A DNA stretch of 64,000 nucleotides. Source: Lumnitzera littorea (taxonomy: Eukaryota; Streptophyta; Magnoliopsida; Myrtales; Combretaceae). Location of the stretch: NCBI GenBank assembly GCA_024138015.1, contig JAMXBB010000004.1, forward strand, positions 75,567,443 through 75,631,442. The letters are read 5' to 3'. Below, piece after piece: positions 32,941 to 42,979 of this stretch (the stretch's first letter is position 1; every line of letters begins with the position of its first letter). The position numbers were made by a program, and so were the translations under genes. Under the pieces are notes generated by a model. The model was not told where the DNA came from. It did not search any database and saw only the letters and a list, made by a program, of their open reading frames with translations.

Positions 32941-34275
32941 GGCAAATATTGCTCATTCAGGTATTGTGGGTAAGGCAAATGCTTTCGCTGAAATTTCTAT
33001 GAATAATACTTGGATTATTGATACTGGTGCATCTGATCATATGATTAGAGACTCTAGTCAGTTATAGTATATCTGTCCTTCTCTTCAATCTGTTATTTCA
33101 ACGGCTAATGGTATTACCTGTCCTGTTGTTGAGCAAGGACCTATCATCTTGTCTAATACTCTTACACTAAATTCTGTTTTAGTTGTGCCATCTCTTGAAA
33201 ATAATTTGTTGTTGGTTGGACAAATTACTTTTACCCTTAATTGTACTATAACTTTTTGGCCTTCATTCTGTATTTTTCAAGATATTTTGACTAGAAAGAC
33301 TCTTGGTTATGGTGTTAAATAAGAAAAATTGTATTACTTGTAGTTAATAGAGAATGGAGGACAAAATTTCAATCAATCACATCAAATTAGTAGTATAAAA
33401 CACAACAAAACAACTATTTGGCTATGGCATCGACGATTGGGTCATCTTTCTTTTGGATATCTTAGGAAATTACAACCTCATCTTTTTTCGAACTTAAGTA
33501 ATTTAGATTTTCATTGTAATGTTTGTGAATTGGAAAAGAGCCATTGTGTTCCTTATTTACCTAGTTTAAATAAAAGTTTTGAGCCATTTGCAGTTATACA
33601 TTTGGATGTATGGGGACTTGCAAAAATTCCTTCATTATCTAAAGCTAGATATTTTGTTACATTTATTGATGAATGCACACGTATGACTTGGATATCATTG
33701 CTTCATAAAAAAAATTGATGTTTGTAAAGCTTTTCAGGATTTTTGTAACATGGTGAGTACTCAATATCAAAAACGAATCTAGGTTTGGCAAACAGATAAT
33801 GCTATGGAACTTATGGATGCCTCTCTTGGGAATTTTTTGAGTTAGCATGGAATTCACCATCAAAGCTCTTGTACTTATACTCCGTAACAAAATGGCTTAG
33901 CGGAAAGAAGGAATAGATAGATACTAGAAGTAGTTCGTACTTCTCTCTTTAGGATGAACATGGCACGATTTTATTGGGGTGGCGTCATAAAATCCACTGT
34001 CTATCTCATTAATTGCTCCCTATCTCGAGTTTTGAATTTTCAGACACCTCTACAGAAAATGCAATCTTTACTTTCCATTCTTTACCTTCCAAACCTTGAA
34101 CCTCGGGTATTTGGGTGCATAGTGTATGTTCATATCCTTAAAACCTTGAGAGCTGAACTCGATCCATGTGTGAAAAAGTGTGTTTATGTAGGTTATTCAG
34201 ATTTTCAAAAAGGGTACAGGTGTTATGATCCTCACACTCATAAGTTGCATATATCCTTGGATGTTTCTTTTTAGG
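32941..34275 (+). pseudogene. Copia F protease and integrase (broken)
   Basis: Protease: NTWIIDTGASDHM, with an intact Asp-Thr-Gly. Pre-integrase: LWHRRLGHLSFGYL with CNVCELEK zinc ligands. Integrase: HLDVWGLAKIP, then ARYFVTFIDECTRMTW, then a stop, a degraded middle, and a C-terminal part with FQTPLQKM, then VFGCIVYVH, then KKCVYVGYSDFQKGY. The catalytic residues of the core are only partly readable because of frame changes around 33,720-33,950. Confidence 0.85.
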
Positions 34276-35839
34276 AATCAAAACTGTTTTATTCAGGGGG
34301 AACCTCCACATCTTCCCTTCAAGGGGAGAATGGTGGCAAAGGGAACATGTTGCAAGGCATGAAAAGAAATATAGAAGAATACATAGACCTGGATGAAAAA
34401 GTTAACTTCTTAGAATTGGAAGAAATTAGTTGTCAAGGGTTGAATGGAAGTAACAATGAGGACAATAACCACCATAGAGAAGAACAACTCAATAGTACAA
34501 ATTTTCCTACTTTAACACCATTAACCGAAGAGTCTATTCGGAATATCCAAAATGATAACTCTCAAGTAACTTTAAGTCTAATATCTAATAATTCTATTGA
34601 TGAGTTTCTTGTTTCTCTTGAAAATTCAGTTCCAAGGTACCTACAAAGATTGAATAAAGGTGTTCAAAAGAAACAATATGAACTTGATCTTAAAGCCAAT
34701 GTCAAATACCTTATCAATAATTATGTTTCTACTAAAAAATTGTTTAAAATATATGCACTTGCTGTTAATTAATTATCTAGTGTGTTTATTCCTAGTAATG
34801 TGCAGGAAGCTTTAGACGATCCAAGATGGACTAAGGCAATGAATGAAGATATAGAAGCTTTGCAAAAGAATTCTACGTAGTAATACACTTCACTTCCTAA
34901 AGGAAAGAAACCAATCGGATGTAGATGCGTTTACACCATGAAACTCAAGGCTGTTGGGAGCATTGACAGGTACAAAGCGAGGCTAGTTGCAAAGGGTTAT
35001 ACACAAAAGTATGGGGTGGATTACCAAGAGACCTTGCACTAGTAGCCAAGCTAGATACAGTTCACATTCTTATCTCTATAGTCGCAAATTGGGAATGGCC
35101 TCTAAAACAATTTGATGTTAAGAATGCCTTCCTTAATGGGGAGCCAAAGGACGGGGTATACATGGAGCTGTCGCTAGGTGTAAAACTTGATTCATCAAAA
35201 GGAGATAAAGTTTGCAAACTGAAAAAATCATTATATGGGTTTAATCAGTCACTTAGAGCTTGGTTTGGGAGGTTCTGTATGGTAATGAAAGCTTTTGGTT
35301 ATAAACAAAGTGGTGTAGATTATACTTTGTTCATAAAACACAAAGAAGCGAAAGTGATAGCTTTAATTGTGTATGTAGACGATATGGTTCTGACTAGAGA
35401 TGATTATGAAGAAATGAAGCTTCTACAAGATCACTTGGCTACTAAATTTGAAATGAAGGACTTAGGACAGCTTAAATATTTTCTGGGTATCGAAGTAGTA
35501 AGGACAAATCAAGGAATTGCTCTTTCTCAAAGAAAATATGTACTTGACCTTTTGACTAAAACTGGAATGCTAGCATGTAAACCAATCGAAACTCCCATGG
35601 AAATAAATCATAAGCTTAGAATTTTTCCTAATCAAGTCCCAACAGATAAAGGGCGTTACCAACGGCTAGTGGGAAGGTTAATTTACTTATCCCACACTAG
35701 GCTAGATATAGCTTATGTAGTGAGTATTGTCAGTCAATTCATGCATCAGCCGAGTGAAGAACGCATGGATGCAGTGTACCAAATTTTGAGATACTTGAAG
35801 GGTTGTCTAGGAAAAGGTTTGTTCTTCTCAAAAGAATAA
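34276..35839 (+). pseudogene. Copia F linker and reverse transcriptase (broken)
   Basis: An Asn/Glu-rich linker (34,347-34,772) leads to RT. RT starts at DDPRWTKAMNEDIEAL, continues through KPIGCRCVYTMK and YKARLVAKGYTQKYGVDYQE, then a frame change and the long open part. That part has KKSLYGFNQSLRAWF, the active-site box VYVDDMVLT (intact YVDD) and the C-terminal LVGRLIYLSHTR. The segment 35,162-35,839 is free of stops, so copia F is the youngest-looking copia of this region. Confidence 0.9.
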
Positions 35840-36320
35840 TGTTTCTAATATTGAAGGATATACGGATGCAAATTGGGCAGGTGATCAAATAACCAAAAAA
35901 TCTACATCAGGCTATTTTACTTTTGTGGAAGGAAATCTTGTAACTTGGAAAAGCAAAAAGCAAAAGGTTGTTGCAAGGTCAAGTGCATAAGTTGAGTTTT
36001 GAGGAATGGCACGTAGAATTTGTGAGTTACTGTAGATTAAATGTGTTTTATTAGATTTGGGGATTAAGAATACAAGGCCTATCAATCTTTATTGTGATAA
36101 TAAGGCTTCCATTGAGATTGCACAGAATCTTGTACAGCATGATCGCACTAAACGTGTTGAAGTTGATAGGCACTTCATCAAAGAGAAGTTAGATCAAAAG
36201 ATTATCTAATTTCCTTCTGTAAAGTCTAAAGAACAGCTTGTTGATGTTCTTACAAAAGCAGTTTCAAAGTAGGCATTTCATGATGTGATTGGCAAGTTAG
36301 GCATGTTGGACGTTTATGCT
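35840..36320 (+). pseudogene. Copia F RNase H (broken)
   Basis: Reads YTDANWAGDQITKKSTSGY, then VTWKSKKQKVVARSSA, a stop, then LYCDNKASIEIAQN and HVEVDRHFIKEKL-type text ending with the ADVLTKAVS-like tail. The first catalytic Asp (TDANWAG) is present. A stop replaces the Glu region (AEVEF-like box). Confidence 0.85.
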
Positions 36321-36334
36321 CCAACTTGAGGGGG

Positions 36335-36510
36335 TGTATGGATGTTAGTTGTTTCTGTATAAGAGTCGTTGACTGTGTAAAATAGCAGCTTTTTTGTAGG
36401 GAGTAATTATAGGAAGTTTGTATAGTATTTTCCTAGAATAGAATTATTTCCTTCTTTTCCAAGAATATCGATATGTATATATTACCTCCAATATATTTTC
36501 CTAAAATAAG
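36335..36510 (+). repeat. Copia F 3' LTR, truncated
   Basis: Starts TGTATGGATG right after the polypurine tract and follows the 5' LTR through TTTTCC. It then ends in AAAATAAG at the boundary with TGTCAGGACCC. Confidence 0.85.
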
Positions 36511-37300
36511 TGTCAGGACCCTAAAGAGGGTCTAGTAGGATTGCTTAAAAATTTCCATATCACGTGTACACCCTTGATATGGAAATCGCTTTACAAGTTA
36601 GAGATTGCAAGACTTTAAATGATAAATCACTAAGATTACTGATTTTTAAGTAATTAATTTATTGTAACATATAAATATAAATCACTATGGATGTCCGATA
36701 TCCCATAGTTCCTCAGAACCGTAGAGAATCGGTATTCCCTACCAAATGATAAGATCAAGTAATATAGACTTAAAAGTTCAAACTTAATAAGGTTAAAAAA
36801 TCGAAGTACATAAGTGATATTTATATTTAAAGTTTCACATGAACTAAACAACTTTTCTCTAATTCTAATATCTAAAATGTCTCAGTACTTGTACTTAATG
36901 CTCAGCTCTTAACCCATATCCGATTATCTATCAACCTGCAAAAGAAAAATTGTTAGAGAGTAAGCTACAAGAGCTTAGTGAGTTATTTCTCATATTATAC
37001 TGGTAAGCAAGTTATCAAATAAATTATTATAATCATATGAATACATGCACATGCAGTATGCCAAATAATATATGCAGTTGATCGATGCTGTATATAATAT
37101 TGATTTTAATGCTCTTCGAGATAAGGGTTGGAGATACATTGGCACCAATCACGATTGAGTTCTAGTACCTGGGTTTTTAACCATAACTTTGAATTTCGTA
37201 TTTTACAAAATACATTTCCATTTCTAAAAATCCAGTAGTACACAAAATCTTAAGCCTAGCAGTGAGGTGGCCCCCACAGTCTACACTTACACCTTATAGT
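36511..37300 (-). repeat. Gypsy-type LTR piece (minus orientation)
   Basis: The minus strand ends GGGTCCTGACA and contains CTCACTAAGCTCTTGTAGCT followed by TTTGCAGG, the same signature as two other LTRs here. It separates gypsy E protease from copia F and is neither flanked by its own gag nor by a clear target duplication. It may be a solo LTR or part of a deleted element. The right edge is approximate. Confidence 0.55.
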
Positions 37301-38179
37301 GGAGCACCCTTATCATGAAGCCAATGTAGTTTGTAAAGTCGGAGATGCTTTGAGGTTGACAAACCCAACCTTTGCTTAAAGGACTGTACAACGACATTAG
37401 TACAACTTCCCCCATCCATAATGATTGTGTACAGTTAGCTTTTGATAGTAAACTTAGTATAGAGCAAATTCTCCCTTTAGTCTTCTTCAGAGTTTGGCAA
37501 GAAACTCAGTACTCGTCTCAGGATTAGGGTCATTACTTCTCCCTAATAAGCAAAGATACAGGTCTCCTCTTCCTCTTCGGCTTCGAGTTTTCCAACATCC
37601 TCTTCTTTCTCAAGCTTGCTCTCATCGGTGCTATCTACTACATCTCTTCGGAGCACCATGACACATCGGTTAGGACACTCAACAACCATATGTTTAAAGC
37701 CTAAGCATTTAAAGCATTTCACCTTGCTAATCTTCCATCCAGAGGTCTACCCTTTCTCATATATCCTCGGGGTTGGCTTAACCTTGGCTCAACTCATCTA
37801 ACTAGCTTGGCCCTGCTGACCTGCTTGACTGTTATCAGATCGGTCATTCCTATCCTTAGCCCTATATGGCTTCTTCGGCTTTGCTCGAATAAGTAGGCGC
37901 AGAACTGGGGGTCGAGAGAATGTTGGCCTAAGTCAGCTTGGAGCACTTCTTCTCTATTTTTCAACCCTCTATGCTATCTTTATCGCCTATTCTAAGGTGT
38001 AAAACCTTTGCACCTCTATGATGTAGCAAATTTCATATTGGAGTCCAGAGATGAACCTCAACACAATGCAAGCCTCCAGTTCTTTTACGTCAAGTTGGAT
38101 CATAAGCATTTAGAACTCTTTGACATAGTCACCAACAGATTAACTTCCTTCATGAAGCTCTTGTAACTTTGCAAACGCA
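37301..38179 (-). pseudogene. Gypsy E gag C-part, zinc knuckle and protease
   Basis: Right to left: gag continuation (AFAKLQELHEGS, then GDYVKEF, then ACIVLRFISGLQYEI), a knuckle (KCFKCLGFKHMVVECPNR, CX2CX4HX4C intact), an acidic linker (KLEKEEDVGKLEAEEEEE) and the protease (TIIMDGGSCTNVV, then LGLSTSKHLRLYKLHWL). This is the DGGSCTNV type of gypsy protease. Stops occur in gag. The right end is the target of the solo LTR insertion. Confidence 0.85.
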
Positions 38180-38184
38180 TTTTG
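38180..38184 (+). repeat. Target-site duplication TTTTG, left copy
   Basis: Five bases of gypsy E gag repeated exactly on the other side of the solo LTR. Confidence 0.9.
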
Positions 38185-41100
38185 TATAAGCCTCACAACT
38201 AGTTATTCAAGGTTTCAATCGGCTGAAAGATTCGATCAAGCCTAAATTATAAGTAAAGCTACAAATCCTAGTAAAAATGATCCCATAAGTTTGAATTTAA
38301 GAAAATAAGCAGTAAAATAAAAGAATATAAAAATTTCAAATTTTAAGTATATAACTCTTCATTTATCGAAAATGCGTAAAATGCATTTCGATAATTAACG
38401 AATTGCTAGAGATAAATTATATGTATACTAAAAATCATAAAATGATCTAAATAATATTTAGGAATATTTATTTGTACTATATATGAATTTACATGTATGT
38501 AGAAATACGCGTAATTACTTAAAATACGTGAAATGTACTAAAATAATAAGAAATAATTAAAGAAAATTCATAATTAATTAAGGAAAAATCAGGAAAAATA
38601 TAGAAAAATGAGGAAAAGTCCAAAAGTGGGGTGTGGCAATCAGGTATTGAAGAAAAAAAAAATCAACTAATTAAAATGCAACAAATAGAAAGTGAAAAAA
38701 AGAATAGATAAAGCAATTGTCTTGTCTCATTAATGCACAATAATTTCCCTAAAGCTCTATAAATAGAAAAATCACAGAGCTCATTTGGGCAGTTTGAAGA
38801 GTAAAAAAAATACAGAGAGGCGAAATTGAGAGAAAAATTAAGGTTAGGAAGAATAATAAGAAAAATTGTGTAATTAGGGCCATAAAGGGGAACCCACATC
38901 AGACGAACAGTTGGGAGTAGATGACCACCACTACCACACAGTGGTGGCAGTGCTAAGACCGGCTGATAAGGCCACGGCGGCTAGAGCCACCCAAACCGGT
39001 GAGTTCGATTTTTAGCTCGATTTTATGTAATTTTGTAAAAAATAGTAAATATTCTTAAAAAATTATGAATTTTGTTATTCTAGAATATTTTTGTATGTAG
39101 TTATTAGGAAAAATATTATTTTGATGAAAATATATCTTGTAATATATGATCCTTAAGAAATCGTGCAAAACCGAGCATGTTTCGGTTTAGAAATAAATGA
39201 CCTTTGAAGTGTAGTTTTGAACCCAAAATTTTTGTGTAGACTACTTAGATGATATAGAACAGTGCTATGAAGATCGTTTTCAAAAATTAATTTTCGAAAA
39301 TTTTAGGCCTTAAAATGAGGCATAAAATGGGTAATTTAGGGTTAATTAAGTAATTAAATGGTTAATTACTCATTTAGTGAATAATTATATATTTTAGGAT
39401 GTTGAAATCTGATGAGGTATGATACTTGTAGCATTTAGAGTGTTAGATGTAATTATTAGGTTAATTATATAGTAAATGAGTAATAGGAAAAAATAGTAAA
39501 TTTTAAGTTAATTTTGTAAATTAGGGAAATTAGGTGTAAAATTTGATTTTTGATGAATTTATAGATTTTGAAATGATAATTGATGTTAGGAGATAGTAAT
39601 TGGACCGATAAAAATATTAGATGTGTATTATGTACATAATAAGTAATAGTACATAATACACAAATATTAGAAATATAATAAATAGAAAATATTATAATAA
39701 AAATTGATATTATGATAATAATAAAAATGTACAATAAATTTGATAGGAAACTTGAATTTATGTAATTAGATGAAAGATGTAAAAATTTCTCATATCAAGA
39801 GTAAATTCGGTACACTAATAGGGGTTTAAGTGTATCGAGTGGAATAAAATACTAATTAGAGGCAGTGATGATATTTAGGAGATCGAGAAGTAATGTGATT
39901 AATTTGACATTATGAGTTGAAACGAATTTCTAGGATTTGAGTATAAAACAATACTTAGAAATCGAACTAAAATCTAATTTAGAAATCGATGCGGAAACTG
40001 AACCTGAACCTGAACCTAACCCCAAACCTAGAATAATTGTAGAAGACTTAAGACCCAGATAATGAGGCATATCAAACCCTAAACAAAACATAACAATAAG
40101 CGTTATAGGATAAAACGAACTTATAATAGTTATATGAAAAACTGAAATCACGTTTGTGTTATAGGAATGATTGGCGATGGCTTGAGCAAGTCAGACCTCA
40201 AGTGAGTGAGCGAGGAGTCAAGGTAAGTTGGGATTAATACGATGCTATATTTTGGAGGCTTGAGATTATACTTGGTTGTGCTTGTTAGATAGTTGGTTGT
40301 GTGCATGTGCTTGATTATGAGTGATGCTATGATTTTGTTTATTGTTCTGGCATGTATTGTATGATTTATATGAAATGAATGATCACCCTAAACTAGACTT
40401 AATCAAATATACGACTTGTAATCATAATCGATCTTACATGGCAACCCATTAGGGGAAACCTAGGATTCTCCGACCAAATACCAACCCTTTCGAAAGGGAT
40501 AGCGTAGGATTGCAAAGGGTCCCTTCTTCATTCTTAGTCAAACTAAGTGACAGGTGAGGAGGTCACGGTGAGGGTGAAGTCAATGGTTCAAAGGTAGTCG
40601 CGGGAGGAGCGATGTCTCCATTGCACAAGCCTGGGTTTGGTCGTGAGCTGTTGCATTAATGGCAACTCCTTTACCCGGATTAGAGTGGGCGTAATTTCTC
40701 TAATCTCACAACAGGTCAGATAACGTCGTGCGATGGCATTTGCTTGAACATGCATTGCACCTAATAAGTTAATTGATAACCTTGTTATGTTTATGGTATA
40801 GTTTTAAGTCCTCCATCCTAACTTACTGAGCTGTGGTTGCTTACATCTCTATAGACGTCGTGCAGGTGTTGGCTAAGAAGTGACAAACAACTACTTTGAA
40901 GTTAGCAACTATTGGATCATAGGGAGTGAGGAAAAACATTTGAAGAATAAACACATACTTTTAAGGTTTAAGCTTTTACTTTAGAATTTCTCATTTTTGA
41001 ATAATGTAATAACTAGGAAATATATTACGGAGAAATATTATAAACTTTAATTGTAATAACTGAATTATAGTATATATATATATTTCCTCACTTTCTTAGG

Positions 41101-41259
41101 TAAATGATTTATTTAAATTACAAACTGTTTACTTCAAAGCGGGTTAGTAATGGACGCCTTGTGTAGATCGGGTCTAAGATAGCGGTTGTAAGTTAACTTC
41201 TATCTTAGAATGGTTTACACGGCGGGGCTGTTACGACTCTGCCGCTTTGGGGCGTGACA
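38185..41259 (+). mobile_element. Solo LTR of a plus-strand gypsy, about 3.1 kb
   Basis: It starts TATAAGCCTCAC (first G of the canonical TG probably mutated) and ends GGGGCGTGACA. It is flanked by perfect 5-bp copies of TTTTG. If it and one TTTTG are removed the gypsy E gag reading frame closes. Near its end it has the LTR signature CTTACTGAGCTGTGGTTGCT and TGCAGGTG. There is no gag or pol inside, so a full element has been reduced to one LTR by recombination. The frames at 38,663-38,899, 39,465-39,734 and 39,930-40,151 are inside this LTR and are not taken as genes. Confidence 0.9.
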
Positions 41260-41264
41260 TTTTG
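41260..41264 (+). repeat. Target-site duplication TTTTG, right copy
   Basis: Identical to the left copy, and begins the gag N-part of gypsy E. Confidence 0.9.
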
Positions 41265-42197
41265 TAGATAGTTCTTGGGTACAAATCTACCTCTTCACAA
41301 CCTTTTCATCTTATCCCAGGTTCTAATACTTTACCTTCCATCTCTTGTTTTGGCTGCATTCAGATTTTTCCACTACACAGTAGCATATCCAGTAAACTCT
41401 AGTGCAGCAAGTCAAACTTTGACAGCATCTGTATACCCATAACATTCAAAAACCTTCTTGACCTTCTCTTCCCACTGTAAGTATTTGTTTGCTTCTCCAC
41501 TTCCGCTGAAGGGTAGGATTTGAACCTTGACATTATCTAGCCCTCGGGGAGCTCAGTATCCTTATCCTTGTGCTTGGTAATAGTCAATTTCTTCTTCTTC
41601 CTCCCCAAACACTTGAACATCCTGCTCCTGATCATTTTCCTCAATCTTCTTTAACTCCAGTCTTCATCTAGCAACTTGGTCTACTATGCCCCCAGCTCGC
41701 TACGGTCGAATTGGGTGATTGGTTTGATTACCTTAGCCATGGTGTCATTCAGGGGCATTTTCTTGTAGGTTATGGTGTTGTATTCCCTAGGGTTGTTGTC
41801 TATTAACTTGCATTGCTGTGACTAAACTCTCAACAAGGTTGGTTAGTTTATCATGTTTGTCATTAATCGACTCTAAGGTGTTACTACCATTATGACCATG
41901 ACCAGGTTGATTACTACTATTTTAATCACCAATAACACCCTGAACACTTGAATCTGATATGGTACAATACTTTTCGGATAGATTAATAACTCACTAACAA
42001 CTTTAATTCCCAATAATCACTCGAACAAAACAATAACGAACTTGCTCTGTTTTCATAATGAAAAATAGAGTAATAATGAAATTACACTTACTTACACTCA
42101 AACATACTGCAATAGCTATGGAGGGAATACGACAACCACCAATAGCAAGGCGAACTAAAACTTCACCGCAAATTCACACACTCCTTCGTGGAATTGT
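41265..42197 (-). pseudogene. Gypsy E gag N-terminal part
   Basis: Minus-strand reading contains VKVQILPFSGSGEANKYLQW, then VKKVFECYGYTDAVKV, a stop, LAALEFTGYATV, and TWDKMKRL with RGRFVPKNYLQ. This is the standard retrotransposon gag core of plant gypsy elements. It breaks inside the FVP..Y box at the solo LTR. The N-terminal part has a Gln/Asn-rich stretch and ends at the leader. Confidence 0.8.
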
Positions 42198-42209
42198 GCT
42201 CTGATATTA
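42198..42209 (-). other. Gypsy E primer-binding site
   Basis: The minus strand reads TAATATCAGAGC, 10 of 12 matches to TGGTATCAGAGC, at the expected place upstream of gag. Confidence 0.65.
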
Positions 42210-42210
42210 G

Positions 42211-42960
42211 TGAAGTTGATGTGTCTCTAGGGTCAGATACATGGAGAAGTACCATAAGGAAGCAAACCGAAAACAAACAGGAAAAAAGCTAGCAAAGTTT
42301 GGGCAATTACCAAATGGATATAACACACCACTCGATCCTACTCAGCCTACAATCCACTAGATATAACACACCGATCCAAATTGCAGTCACTCGCCACTAC
42401 TCCTTACTAAAGGGAATAGATAAGAGTTGAATGATAATTAGAACATTAAGGTTGCTTAACATGAATAATTCGATATTGATTAGTTGATCATCTGCATACA
42501 AGAAAGTGGAGGTTTATATACTCATCCACTATAGTTACTTTACATGTATGAAAAGACTAAAGGTTAGTTTACAATTAGGTTACATAAAACATACTAAAAG
42601 AGATAAAAGAGACAAAGAACATTCAATACGGAAAAGAAAGAATCATTATAGAGGGTTGTGTTCAGGAGACATGTGTCGCTTGGTGGCAGGACATTAGAAA
42701 TATGATACAAAGTAGGCAGAAGCAGAAAAGCGTTGCAGTTAAGTGGCCGACATGATTTGGATCAGGTCGGGAGCCAATCAGTTTAGTAAAGAAGTCAGTT
42801 GAATTAGAGTTAGACGTCTATGGTTGGTTGGTGAGCTTGGTCGACTAGTCCTGGGTTATCTTTTTGAATAAGACTTCGCTGCTAAGTAGGAGCATGTCTG
42901 ACACATGTGAGGATCTGATAGACAGGTTGGTAGGAGATCAGCTCGAAATAGGGATCCCCG
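42211..42960 (-). repeat. Probable gypsy E 5' LTR
   Basis: Non-coding DNA between the primer-binding site and GDSL lipase exon 3. The inner end on the plus strand starts TGAAGTTGATG. The outer end is not clear and is set where lipase similarity begins to be possible. Confidence 0.5.
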
Positions 42961-42979
42961 TCTTGGCTTTGGTTTCGAG

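Larger units (their letters stand above)
32180..36510 (+). mobile_element. Copia F: plus-strand Ty1/copia with truncated 3' LTR
   Basis: It starts TGTGGACATGAG, has a primer-binding site, gag, protease, integrase, RT and RNase H, then a polypurine tract GAGGGGG directly before the 3' LTR. It is inserted in the gypsy E RNase H. The 3' LTR is cut after 176 of about 302 bases, where an unrelated LTR begins. Target duplication cannot be checked because the right flank is gone. Confidence 0.9.
29700..42960 (-). mobile_element. Gypsy E: outer Ty3/gypsy element, interrupted three times
   Basis: On the minus strand from right to left: a probable 5' LTR, primer-binding site, gag N-part, an inserted solo LTR, gag C-part with a zinc knuckle, protease, a foreign LTR piece, copia F, then RNase H, integrase and a 3' flank. 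The RT domain is missing between protease (37,310) and RNase H (32,179). The inferred extent takes in a poorly defined 3' LTR. Gag and pol segments have stops and frameshifts. Its right end coincides with the broken end of GDSL lipase copy 1. Confidence 0.75.

Noticed and set aside
38663..40151. Minus-strand frames of 73-89 codons
   Set aside because: They lie inside the solo LTR and are AT-driven.
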